A stretch of DNA of 64,000 nucleotides, taken from the NCBI GenBank assembly GCA_003331045.1, contig QENA01000035.1, forward strand, positions 24,321-88,320. Direction: 5' to 3'. Each line of letters starts with the position of its first letter. Within the stretch, counting starts at the first letter, position 1. Under the pieces are notes generated by a model. The model was given only the letters and a program-made list of their open reading frames with translations, was not told the DNA's origin and did no database searches. Positions 21,398 to 35,202 of the stretch are shown here, one piece after another. The stretch is from Candidatus Tokpelaia sp. JSC189. GTDB lineage: Bacteria > Pseudomonadota > Alphaproteobacteria > Rhizobiales > Rhizobiaceae. The position numbers were made by a program, and so were the translations under genes.

Positions 21398-21865
21398 ATG
21401 CAACCAGCAGACAAAACAAACCTCACACCAATGAAAACCGCCCTTTCTGAAGCACACAAGGCTCTTGCTCTTGATGAAGTACCCGTTGGCGCTGTCATTG
21501 TGCATAATGGCCACATTATCGCTGCCGCCCATAATCTGACCCATTCAGTTTCAGACCCGACAGGACATGCCGAAATCCGGTCTATCCGCATGACCTGTTC
21601 AGCCCTACAATCAGAACGCCTTGCTGATTGCGACCTGTACGTGACACTTGAACCCTGTGCCATGTGCGCTGCTGCAATTTCTTTTGCTAGGATCCGTCGG
21701 CTCTATTACGGAGCATTAGACCCGAAAGGTGGAGCGGTTGAACATGGGCCGCGTTTCTTCAATCAGCCGACCTGCCATCACAGGCCTGAGATCTACTCAG
21801 CTATAGCAGAAAGCGAAGCGACAAACCTACTTAAGGATTTTTTTTACAGGAAACGCACAGAATAG
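21398..21865 (+). CDS. tadA: tRNA adenosine(34) deaminase TadA
   Basis: TadA converts A34 to inosine in tRNA-Arg(ACG). The 155-aa protein has the deaminase zinc and catalytic motifs: GHAEIRSI (His ligand and catalytic Glu) and [10 protein letters not shown] (two Cys ligands). The ATG at 21398 is preceded by AGGA at a suitable distance; a second Met at residue 12 is also possible. The gene is divergent from rluB, with 74 bp between the starts, a conserved rhizobial arrangement. Confidence 0.94.
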   Translation: MQPADKTNLTPMKTALSEAHKALALDEVPVGAVIVHNGHIIAAAHNLTHSVSDPTGHAEIRSIRMTCSALQSERLADCDLYVTLEPCAMCAAAISFARIRRLYYGALDPKGGAVEHGPRFFNQPTCHHRPEIYSAIAESEATNLLKDFFYRKRTE

Positions 21866-22057
21866 AGCTAATCCCTTTGAAACCTCAATTCTTAAGAAGA
21901 CAGGACGCCACCGATTCCACTGCAACCCCTGTCAAGTCAGTCGTTTGGATTTTATAGCTTTCTGGCAAAATCATGTGTACTTCAATCCATAGTTGAGCGC
22001 TTTACTTTAAGCAATAATTTAAGGCAGAAACCAAGTCCAAGCTTTTTCCTTAATGTA

Positions 22058-22753
22058 TTATACGCCATATTCAGCCAGCATGCGCTTAACAAAAACAGAG
22101 ACCGTCACGGTTGCCGGCCCTGAAAGGGTCTCATCAAAAAAAGTCCTATCATCCGAACTACAAACAAGATTGATTTCAAAAGTTCTAGCACCATTGCGCT
22201 GTGCGAGAAAAACAAAACCAGCAGCAGGATAAACTTGGCCAGATGTGCTAACTGATGCAAAGCCTTTTCAATAACATCCATATAATAAGGCATTTCACCA
22301 AACCAGACAATATCAGGCCGAAGACCGCCTTTAGCTCCGCATTGCGGACAAATGAAAACCGTTCCATATCCCCCTGCCACGGACTACGGTTCCCGCAATT
22401 CATACACAGGGCGTAATGAAGTATCCCATGCATATGCAATATTTTCTGCGAACCTGCTGCTTCATGCAAAGCATCAATATTCTGTGTAACGAGAAGAAAT
22501 CCCCCGGCCATCCTTTCTCAAGCTGGACCAGTGCCTCATGAGCTGCATTAGGCTGTGCAACCGCCGCATCACGGCGCCGTCTATTATAGAATTCCAGCAC
22601 AAGAGCAGGATTTTTGCGAAAGGCCTGTGGCGTAGCAACATCTTCAATACGCTGCTTTTCCCAAGTGCCGCTACTATCGCGGAATGTTGCAAGGCCCGAT
22701 TCAGCAGAAATACCGGCACCTGTAAGCAAAATAATTGAAGGATTTTTCTCCAT
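22058..22753 (-). pseudogene. cobB: Broken Sir2-family NAD-dependent protein deacylase (cobB)
   Basis: Sirtuin motifs occur in order but in different frames. From ATG 22753: LLTGAGISAESGLATFRD, then PQAFRKNPALVLEFYNRRR up to about 22505. A second frame has [17 protein letters not shown] and the first zinc pair CMNCG. A third frame has the second pair CPQCG and [14 protein letters not shown]. Later in another frame the end reads LSGPATVTVSVFVKRMLAEYGV before TAA at 22058. At least three frameshifts therefore interrupt a gene of about 230 codons. No intact product is possible without several corrections, so I call it a pseudogene. Confidence 0.88.
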
Positions 22754-26130
<3,377 letters not shown>

Positions 26131-26138
26131 TGTTTTTC

Positions 26139-26164
26139 ACTTTCATAACTAAACCTATGAAAGT
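26139..26164 (+). other. Hairpin downstream of gyrB
   Basis: A perfect 9-bp inverted repeat, ACTTTCATA and TATGAAAGT with an 8-base loop, lies eight bases after the gyrB stop. It is AT-rich and followed by A rather than T on the coding strand, so it is not a standard terminator; it may stabilise the 3' end. Confidence 0.35.
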
Positions 26165-26289
26165 AAAAAATATTAATAGATTAAAGCGTTCTTTCCATAA
26201 ATTTTAAAGATAATGCTTTGCTTGTGTTTTGAACAAATCAGACTTCAACTTACCGGTTAATTACTGTCATTAAGTATGCAAGAGTTTTC

Positions 26290-26317
26290 TTGACATAGGA
26301 AACAGTAGGAATATTGT
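26290..26317 (+). promoter_or_regulatory. Candidate promoter of thiC
   Basis: TTGACA (26290-26295), a 16-base spacer and TATTGT (26312-26317) form a good housekeeping-type promoter. Transcription would start just before the riboswitch aptamer. Confidence 0.55.
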
Positions 26318-26324
26318 GTTGTAA

Positions 26325-26411
26325 AGAGGTTCGAGGTGTCCTGACACTGCTTGATGCGCAGTGGCCCATTGAACCTGATCCAGTTCATATTTGGTGGAGA
26401 GATGCTGACTT
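26325..26411 (+). promoter_or_regulatory. TPP riboswitch (THI element) upstream of thiC
   Basis: The conserved core TTGAACCTGATCCAG lies at 26369-26383, preceded by a pairing arm and followed by TTCATATTTGGTGGAGAGA. This is the thiamine pyrophosphate-binding aptamer that switches off thiamine genes when TPP is plentiful. It sits about 100 bases before thiC, the usual place. The box normally reading CTGAGA is changed: the corresponding stretch is TGCTTGATGCG. The core is clear; whether it still binds TPP well is uncertain. Confidence 0.8.
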
Positions 26412-26428
26412 TATTGCTGAAAAAATAG

Positions 26429-28357
<1,929 letters not shown>

Positions 28358-29070
28358 TCGTTATAAAACAGAGATTGCCGAAATTTAGAATGGAACAATA
28401 GATCACAGAAATGCTGTAGAAAGTAAAGGCTCCTTCGCGGAATATTTATTCTCCCTATCAGTGATGTGCCAACAATTGTAGCACCCAAATAGGATACACT
28501 CGGGATCATGGCCAGACACTGGCAAAGCTAAGGATAGCATCTTACATTATGATAGCGCACCTTAGTGTTAAGTCTATCAGTCCAAAACAGTATCTATTTC
28601 ACCAGCGAATTGCAGGTGAGATGAAGGGCTTAGAAAGCCATGCAGCAGAACACCCATGACAACTGCAAGAAGGACGATCAGAATATGAAAATAAAACGCT
28701 GCGGTAATATGCGGCAGACAAGTTTCTCCAATAAACATTTAAATCGTATAAAAACTCTAAGCTTAAAATTTATATTCGCTTAGGCATATCATGGAATAAA
28801 CTGCCTTTATCAATATCAGTCTCTTGTCCGTAAAGCCCATGCTCCTTTATTAAGACATTAAATTGAAAGAATCATATTAAAGTAAACTATTCTATCATTT
28901 TATGCAGAAAACATATTACAATGGAACATTTCCTATTTACAGGAAAACAGAGAATACGGTTCCATATTCCAGTTGAAACACTCCAATATTCTTGTTCATT
29001 ACGTTCATCGTATTTATATGACCTTAGGTAACAACCTCAGCGTCTCATAACGACTTCAGAAATTCTGCCC
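28358..29070 (+). other. Gene-poor interval between thiC and the GST gene
   Basis: About 710 bases with no recognisable gene apart from one very short membrane-protein-like frame on the minus strand (28577-28738, listed separately). No terminator with a clear GC stem and T run was seen after thiC. Confidence 0.5.
28577..28738 (-). CDS. Possible small membrane peptide or gene fragment
   Basis: A 53-codon frame from ATG 28738 to TGA 28577. The central run FYFHILIVLLAVVMGVLLHG looks like one membrane-spanning helix. No good ribosome binding site precedes it and I recognise no family. It could be a fragment of a larger membrane protein that has decayed, or chance. Confidence 0.2.
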   Translation of the reverse strand: MFIGETCLPHITAAFYFHILIVLLAVVMGVLLHGFLSPSSHLQFAGEIDTVLD

Positions 29071-29763
29071 ATGCCAACGCTTTTTCACCATCCCATGTCT
29101 TCTGCATCACGCTATATACGTCTAATTCTCAGTGAATATGGGGTAGAAACCAAACTGATTGTAGAATATGAATGGCAGCGGCGTCATAAATTTCGCTCGA
29201 TCAATCTTGCTGGTACAGTTCCTGTTCTACTTGAGGAGGGAAAAACACCAATCTGCGGTGCATCGGTTATCTGCGAATATCTTGATGAAACCCATGGCAT
29301 ATACAAGACACAAAACTATCTTTTCCCACAGAACCCGCTTGGCAGGGCTGAGACAAGGCGGCTTTGCGAATGGTTTCTGATCAAGTTAGAAAATGAAATT
29401 ACCCGCCATCTGGTTCGGGAACGCATTTACAAACAGGAAATGCCAAAAACACAGGGCGGAGGCGCTCCGGATTCGACCATCCTGCGCACGGCGCGGGCTA
29501 ATATCCGACCGCATATGCAATACCTGAACTGGCTTGCTGCAACCCGTGATTGGCTTGGCGGTTCTTCGCTTTCCTATGCAGATTTCGCAGCAAGTGCCAC
29601 AGTTTCCGTCCTCGATTATATGGGAGAGGTGGAGTGGGCTACCTATCCCATGGCACATGACTGGTATGCTCGCCTGAAATCCCGCCCTTCATTCCGCCCG
29701 ATTCTGGCTGACCGTATCCTCGCAATAGGGCCAATCGCCCATTATGCAGACCTTGACTTTTGA
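29071..29763 (+). CDS. Glutathione S-transferase family protein
   Basis: A 230-aa protein with a thioredoxin-fold N-terminal domain (MPTLFHHPMSSASRYIRLIL, then AGTVPVLLEEGKTPICGASVICEYL, which carries the cis-proline and the glutathione-binding residues) and an all-helical C-terminal domain (LGGSSLSYADFAASATVSVLDYM). The substrate is unknown. Its last codons overlap the start of the queG relic, an order (GST, queG, SDR) that I recall as common in rhizobia. Confidence 0.88.
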   Translation: MPTLFHHPMSSASRYIRLILSEYGVETKLIVEYEWQRRHKFRSINLAGTVPVLLEEGKTPICGASVICEYLDETHGIYKTQNYLFPQNPLGRAETRRLCEWFLIKLENEITRHLVRERIYKQEMPKTQGGGAPDSTILRTARANIRPHMQYLNWLAATRDWLGGSSLSYADFAASATVSVLDYMGEVEWATYPMAHDWYARLKSRPSFRPILADRILAIGPIAHYADLDF

Positions 29764-30886
29764 GCAGTCACAAAAAAAATTGAAAGCACTTCTGTCCGAA
29801 GAAGCACACGCCCAAGGTTTTGATTTAATCGGTATCACCTGACCGGATGCCATCCGTGATGCAGGACAAAGACTAAAGCAGGCTCTCCGCGCCGGCTATC
29901 ATGGCACAATGAATTGGATAGAAGATACCGTTGAACGCCGGTCAAGACCTGATATTCTATGGCCTGAAGCTCGCTCTATTATCATGCTAGCCATGAATTA
30001 CGGCCCCGACAGTGATCCATGCACACTGCAGACCCTGCCTAGTCAAGGTACTATATCGGTTTATGCCCGCCATCGTGATTATCATGATCTTATCAAGGGG
30101 CGACTAAAACAGATAGCTTCGCGTTTCTCTGCCCGTACAGGCAATCCTGTCAAAGTCTTTGTTGATACAAGCTCCTGTGATGGAAAAACCGCTGGCCGCC
30201 GCCGCAGGCCTAGGCTGGCAGGGCAAGCATACCAACCTTTTTAACCGCTCTTTTGGAGCATAGTTATTTCTTGGCTCTATTTTCACGACAGTAGAACTTC
30301 CCTTTGATGAAATGAAAGGAACCATTGCGGCTCCTGCCGAGCTTGCCTTGACAGTTGCCCGACAAACGCCTTTCCTGCACCATATCAACTGGATGCAAGA
30401 CGTTGCATTTCTTATCTGACAATTGAGCTGAAGGAACAGATTCCACTAGTCTTTCGCAAAAAGATCGGCAATCGTATCTATGGCTGCGATGATTGCCTGG
30501 CTGTCTGCCCATGGAACAAATTTGCTAGCCTTGCGCGTGAAATCAAATTTCAGGCCCGAGAAGAACTCAAGGTACCCATTCTCTCCATGCTACTGCAACT
30601 AGATGAGACCGCCTTTCGACAACTGTTTTCTAGCTCACCTGTCAAGCGTATCGGCCGCGACCGATTTATCCGCAACGTCTTGGTTGCTGCAGGCAACAGT
30701 GATGATAAAACGCTATCACCCCATATAAAACCCCATCTCTCAGATCCTTCATCACTGGTGCGCGGCATGGCAATATGGGCCCTAGCACAACTTTTACCAA
30801 CCCAAGAGTTTGCAATCCTGCGTCAACAGCTTGCTTCACAAGAAATTAATGATAATATCAAAAGAGAATGGAAGGCTGATATATGA
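29744..30886 (+). pseudogene. queG: Broken epoxyqueuosine reductase (queG)
   Basis: QueG carries out the last step of queuosine synthesis in tRNA. The gene starts at ATG 29744 inside the end of the GST gene. Recognisable pieces are GFDLIGIT followed by an in-frame TGA, then SRPDILWPEARSIIMLAMNY, VFVDT, a one-base insertion, then [19 protein letters not shown] in another frame, a TAG in FGA-LFLGS, and a deletion that removes the first CxxCxxCxxxCP iron-sulfur cluster. The second cluster region ([15 protein letters not shown]) and the HEAT-like C-terminus ([22 protein letters not shown]) survive. Two nonsense codons, frameshifts and a lost cluster make it inactive. It overlaps the next gene by ATGA. 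Confidence 0.9.
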
Positions 30887-31734
30887 CATTTTTTATCTTC
30901 GGCGCCGGTTATAGTGGAAGGGCTTTTGCCCTGACTCAGTCAGCGCCAGTATATGGCACAACAAGAGATCCAACACATTTCGGCACGTTGAAAGCAGCCA
31001 ACGTCATCCCTCTTCTGTTTGATGGCGTAAACCTCAATACTTCTCTCACCTCCGCATTGGAAAAAACCACACATCTTATCATCAGTATTCCACCAACTGC
31101 CAAAGAGGATATAGTGTTAGCACTGTCTGATCTGCGGAACAGAGTACCCGCTCTTCAATGGATCGGATATCTGTCAACCGTTGGTGTTTACGGAAACCAT
31201 GATGGTCGATGGATCAATGAAGCAGCTCCCTGCCAGACAACCCTACCTCGAAATAGAAAACGCATAGAGGCTGAAAAAGCTTGGCAGCGTTTTGCCCGGC
31301 AACATAATATTCCGCTGGCTATTCTGCGACTTGCCGGTATTTATGGCCCAGATCGCAATGCTTTTGTCAAATTGCAGCAAAGCAAAGCTCACCGCATTAT
31401 CAAGCCGGGACAGGTATTCAACCGTATCCATGTAGTGGATATTGCCGGCGCGATAAAACATTTAGCTGATAACAAGCACTGCGGCATCTTCAATATCTGT
31501 GATAACGAACCGGCATCCCCACAGGATGTTGTTACATTTGCAGCCCGACTGATAGGAGTGCAAGCACCTCCAGAAATTCCTTTTGAAAAGGCCGATATTT
31601 CCCCCATGGCTCGTTCTTTTTATGCTGATAATAAAAGGGTTTCCAATGAGCTACTTATTAAAACCGGTTATCATCTTAATTACCCTGACTATCGCCAAGC
31701 ATTAACGGCAATCTGGCAAGCACAAGATTGGTAG
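30883..31734 (+). CDS. NAD(P)-dependent SDR/epimerase-like protein
   Basis: A 283-aa Rossmann protein of the extended SDR type. The nucleotide-binding motif [13 protein letters not shown] is at residues 4-16. The segment [18 protein letters not shown] resembles the active-site region of YeeZ-like proteins, and [14 protein letters not shown] is typical of epimerases. The catalytic tyrosine and lysine of classical SDRs are not clearly placed. Function unknown. It starts in an ATGA overlap with the queG relic and is followed by the mepA relic. Confidence 0.8.
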   Translation: MTFFIFGAGYSGRAFALTQSAPVYGTTRDPTHFGTLKAANVIPLLFDGVNLNTSLTSALEKTTHLIISIPPTAKEDIVLALSDLRNRVPALQWIGYLSTVGVYGNHDGRWINEAAPCQTTLPRNRKRIEAEKAWQRFARQHNIPLAILRLAGIYGPDRNAFVKLQQSKAHRIIKPGQVFNRIHVVDIAGAIKHLADNKHCGIFNICDNEPASPQDVVTFAARLIGVQAPPEIPFEKADISPMARSFYADNKRVSNELLIKTGYHLNYPDYRQALTAIWQAQDW

Positions 31735-31755
31735 AATGAACAGGCAGAAATTATA

Positions 31756-32624
31756 ATGACAAAGACTCAACTGACCTACCCCATAAAATCATCCCTGATT
31801 GCAATACACTTGGCTTTTCTGGCAAGTAAAAAAATGAATACGGCCGATAAACCGGAAAAACAACTCTTTAGTAAACAGAAAACGCGAACAAAGTGTATTC
31901 CTAAATCAATCGATTTTTATTCCAAAAGATGCCTTATCGACGCGCAGGTTGTTCTGTTGGATGATCTCGACTGGCAGATCATGCGCTTTGGCTGCAAACG
32001 CAAGAAGTATCCAGCACTGATCAGTTTTATTGAAAACCTACCACAGCAAGGAGCAAAAAAGGGCTGCTTGGGGTCACTTGCCGATGATATATCACGGAAA
32101 CGTGGGGATCCGATACCTAAAAGAGATACCTCCCATCAGATCGGGCTAAATGTTGATATTTTGTTTTCATGAATACCTGAACAGATTTGATTATGGCACA
32201 AAAAGGAAAGCATGTTTTGTGTTTTTATGCTGAAAGCCAAAATTTTTATCGACCCGGCAAAATGGAGCGTGCCCCAATGGAAATATTGAAATTTGCCACT
32301 CAGGAATCGCAGATCACCGGCATCAAAAAGTATCTTTGTGATATAATAGCTGCTGGTAACCAGTTATGGCTTCGCAAAATGCGTCCTTTCTGGAGGTATA
32401 ATTTGCATTTTTATCTACACTTCAAATGCCAGAGCGGATCCCCCACTTTCTGGTCGCAGCCGATAGCTATCAAAAGGAGTGGGCGTGATTCCTCGCTTGA
32501 CTGGTGGTTTACAGATGAGTCGTATTTTCTCAAAAAACAACAACCGAAAATTTCTTTTAAAGTTATGATGATGTCTAATGTACTATACGTCTACATGAGA
32601 CTTATCAGTAAAATGACTCCATAA
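31756..32624 (+). pseudogene. mepA: Broken penicillin-insensitive murein endopeptidase (mepA)
   Basis: MepA cleaves D-Ala-meso-DAP cross-links in peptidoglycan. The first frame (31756-32172) has IDFYSKRCLIDAQ, DDISRKRGDP and SHQIGLNVDI, matching the MepA core with its zinc ligands H and D. It then stops. A second frame from about 32240 to 32624 continues with IKKYLCDIIAAG, WLRKMRPFW and SLDWWFTDE, the MepA C-terminus. The conserved GHDYHFHV is replaced by RYNLHFYL, so two of the three conserved histidines are gone, and roughly 40 residues between the halves are not recognisable. It is clearly a relic. Confidence 0.85.
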
Positions 32625-32644
32625 ATAATATCGTGAGCTAAATT

Positions 32645-33664
32645 ATGAGTCTTTTTTTTCCCAAACTACCCGGTCCGTTTCTCATCGGTGATATTGGCGG
32701 TACCAATGCACGCTTTTCGATGATCAGCCCGGATGAAGATGATGAACAGATTTTTCCGACAGATAAAGTATCTGACTTTGAAAATATTGACGAGGCTATT
32801 GAACAAAGTATCTTGCCTCTTGCCAAAAAAAAACCATACAGTCTTATCTTAGCGGTTGCCGCACCGGTAGAGGGAAAGATTATCCCCCTCACCAATTCAC
32901 ACTGGTTCATCAATGCACAGTCTCTTATCAAGCGTTTTGGCTTTAAAAGCGTCCTTGTGATCAATGATTTTGAAGCTCAAGCTATGGCAACTACGGCCCT
33001 AGATGAAAAGTATCTCTGGAAAATTGGCAACAAAGGAATAAGCAGCTATGGTGCCCGTGTTGTCCTAGGACCCGGAACAGGTCTTGGTGTCGCTGGTCTT
33101 GCCTGTGCCAATAAACGGTATATGCCAGTAGCGGGCGAAGGGGGGCATATAGATTTTGCCCCACGTACTAAACGTGACATGCAACTTTTCCCGCATTTTC
33201 TTCACAATGAAGGACGTGTTAGCGCCGAAGAGATTCTTAGCGGACGTGGACTTTCTGGTATTTACCGGGCAATCTGTAATGTCGATGGCATAAAGGCAGA
33301 ATTTGATAAAGCCGATGCTATTACCGGCGCCGCACACCATGAAGACCAACTCCAAGCTAGTGAAGCCGTTAATCTTTTTCTAAGTTATCTTGCCCGTTTT
33401 GCTGGTGATTTTGCCTTGATTTTTAAAGCACATGGTGGAGTTTATATTGGTGGCGGTATCATTCCTAAAATCATGGCTTTGATTCACGAAGATTCATTCA
33501 GAGCACAGTTTGAAGATAAGGCACCGCACAAAAAGCTTTTAGAAACCATACCAATCTACGTTATGACCCATCCGCGTGCTCCTTTGGAAGGTATGGCTGC
33601 TTTTATCCGCAACGAAGAGCATTTCCTGCTGGATTACCAGGACCGACTGTGGAAAAAAGAATAG
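32645..33664 (+). CDS. glk: Glucokinase
   Basis: Glk phosphorylates glucose to glucose-6-phosphate with ATP. The 339-aa sequence has the family's phosphate-1 motif LIGDIGGTNARFS (residues 14-26), INDFEAQA with the catalytic aspartate, GPGTGLGVAGL, and GEGGHIDFAP. It converges with the GalP-like transporter genes downstream (53 bp to the first repeat), so sugar uptake and phosphorylation genes are side by side, although on opposite strands. Confidence 0.95.
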   Translation: MSLFFPKLPGPFLIGDIGGTNARFSMISPDEDDEQIFPTDKVSDFENIDEAIEQSILPLAKKKPYSLILAVAAPVEGKIIPLTNSHWFINAQSLIKRFGFKSVLVINDFEAQAMATTALDEKYLWKIGNKGISSYGARVVLGPGTGLGVAGLACANKRYMPVAGEGGHIDFAPRTKRDMQLFPHFLHNEGRVSAEEILSGRGLSGIYRAICNVDGIKAEFDKADAITGAAHHEDQLQASEAVNLFLSYLARFAGDFALIFKAHGGVYIGGGIIPKIMALIHEDSFRAQFEDKAPHKKLLETIPIYVMTHPRAPLEGMAAFIRNEEHFLLDYQDRLWKKE

Positions 33665-33716
33665 AGGAGATGAGAAAATCGGCCCTGCATCATCAATTAA
33701 CTGGGCGCAAGGCCAA

Positions 33717-35202
33717 TTTTCCTTTTCTATTATTTTATAAGCAGACAGCCTGAAGCTGCGTTATCTCATTATACGAAACACTCATTATTGCCCTCATTTT
33801 CCTTGACGCAACTGACCGATATCACGCAGCTTTCTCCCATGCATCAGATTGGCTTCGATCCTTTCCAGCGAAATCTCTTTTGTTTCCGGTACAAACCACC
33901 AGGTTACAGCAATAAACAGGGCATTGAGTACACCATACAGCCAAAATGTATTAGCTGCCCCCAGTGCATTAAGTAGCGACAGGAATGTTGCGGCAAGAAT
34001 CATATTGGACAGCCAATTGGTCGCTGTTGAAATGGTAATACCAAAATCCCGGCCTTTAAGCGGCTGGATTTCTGAACACAGAACCCAGATTAGAGGCCCT
34101 GCACTCATGGCAAATCCGGCAATGAACACCAGGAGCATTATAACTGAAAAATAACTTGCCCAAATCCCATCCAAATCAAGATATAGCATTAGCCCCAATA
34201 AACCCATGGAAAATGCCATAACAGAAAAACCAAGCAGCAATGTCGGGCGCCTTCCCCAACGATCCACGACACCAATGGCAATGAAAGTTGCCAATACATT
34301 AACCAGACCCACTACTACTGAACCCCACATCTGTTCTGCCGTGGTTGAAAATCCCGCCATTCCCATGATTCTGGGCGCATAATACAAAACAATATTGATA
34401 CCGGTGCACTGCTGCATAATCTGCAACAGAACACCAAGACCAACAGAACGGCGAAAATTGCTGTTCTCCCTGAAAAGAGACCAGCCGCTTTGTTTGACCT
34501 GTAGACTCTGCTTGATTTCTTGCAGTTCGGTTATGACTTCCTGCTGTGTCAGGCGGATTTCTCCAAGTACCTGCTCCGCCTCCTGCCCACGTCCCTTGGA
34601 TACAAGCCAGCGGGGACTGCGTGGGAGCGTTGCTACGCCTATAAACAAGAATACAGCAGGAATCACGACAATCCCCAACATCCATCGCCATGCTTCATAA
34701 TAGCTTAACAATGTATCGGAAACAAAAGCCGCCAACAGGCCGACTGTAATCAGAAGCTGGTAAAGTGAAATCATGCTGCCTCGGATTTTTTCCGGCGCAA
34801 TTTCTGAAAGATAAAGAGGCGCAGCATAGGAAGCGATACCAACCGCAACACCAAGCAGAACGCGCGCCGCAATAAGAATTTCCACATTAGGTGTAAACGC
34901 ACACAGAAACGAACCAATAACAAAAAGGACCGCTCCAACCAGAAGGCTGTATTTACGCCCTATATAATAAGAAAGTCCGCCGGCAAAAATCGCCCCGACT
35001 GCTGCTCCTAGCATCAGGGCTCCCATAACATGTTCCTGCATCCTATCCGACAATCTAAATTCTTCAGCGATAAATTGGAGCGCCCCAGAAATAACCCCCG
35101 TATCAAGTCCGAACAACAGGCCTGCAATAGCACCCAAAAAACCAACAACAGCAATCGTTCTCTTTTTCGATCTTGTATCAATGTCCAATTTCATTTCCTC
35201 CC
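33717..35202. repeat. Tandem duplication unit, copy 1 (1486 bp)
   Basis: This unit and 35203-36688 appear identical in every segment compared, with a fixed offset of 1486 bases. Each unit holds one complete GalP-like gene. A 29-bp sequence containing TTTTCCTTTTCTATTATTTT is present at 33717-33745, 35203-35231 and 36689-36717, that is, at the start of each unit and after the second. This is the signature of duplication by recombination between short direct repeats that flanked a single original gene. Confidence 0.95.
33794..35194 (-). CDS. galP: GalP-like sugar/H+ symporter, copy 1 (promoter-distal)
   Basis: An MFS sugar porter of 466 aa with twelve membrane segments. Sugar-porter signatures are present: GLLFGLDTGVISGAL, YIGRKYSLL, APLYLSEIAPEKIRGSM, LQIMQQCTGINIVLYYAP, VDRWGRRPTLLLG, and FVPETKEISLERIE. 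Residue for residue it is strikingly close to E. coli galactose/glucose permease GalP, including SLQVKQSGW, GLIWVLCSEIQPLKGRDFGIT and the C-terminal NLMHGRKLRDIG. It probably imports glucose or galactose with protons. It is identical to the other copy. Its upstream region is the 85-bp junction, which keeps the GGGAGGAA ribosome binding site but not the original upstream DNA, so it likely depends on read-through. Confidence 0.93.
   Translation of the reverse strand: MKLDIDTRSKKRTIAVVGFLGAIAGLLFGLDTGVISGALQFIAEEFRLSDRMQEHVMGALMLGAAVGAIFAGGLSYYIGRKYSLLVGAVLFVIGSFLCAFTPNVEILIAARVLLGVAVGIASYAAPLYLSEIAPEKIRGSMISLYQLLITVGLLAAFVSDTLLSYYEAWRWMLGIVVIPAVFLFIGVATLPRSPRWLVSKGRGQEAEQVLGEIRLTQQEVITELQEIKQSLQVKQSGWSLFRENSNFRRSVGLGVLLQIMQQCTGINIVLYYAPRIMGMAGFSTTAEQMWGSVVVGLVNVLATFIAIGVVDRWGRRPTLLLGFSVMAFSMGLLGLMLYLDLDGIWASYFSVIMLLVFIAGFAMSAGPLIWVLCSEIQPLKGRDFGITISTATNWLSNMILAATFLSLLNALGAANTFWLYGVLNALFIAVTWWFVPETKEISLERIEANLMHGRKLRDIGQLRQGK

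Noticed and set aside
26139..26164. Hairpin after gyrB as a rho-independent terminator
   Set aside because: The 9-bp stem is AT-rich and is followed by A, not T, on the coding strand. I list it only as a hairpin.
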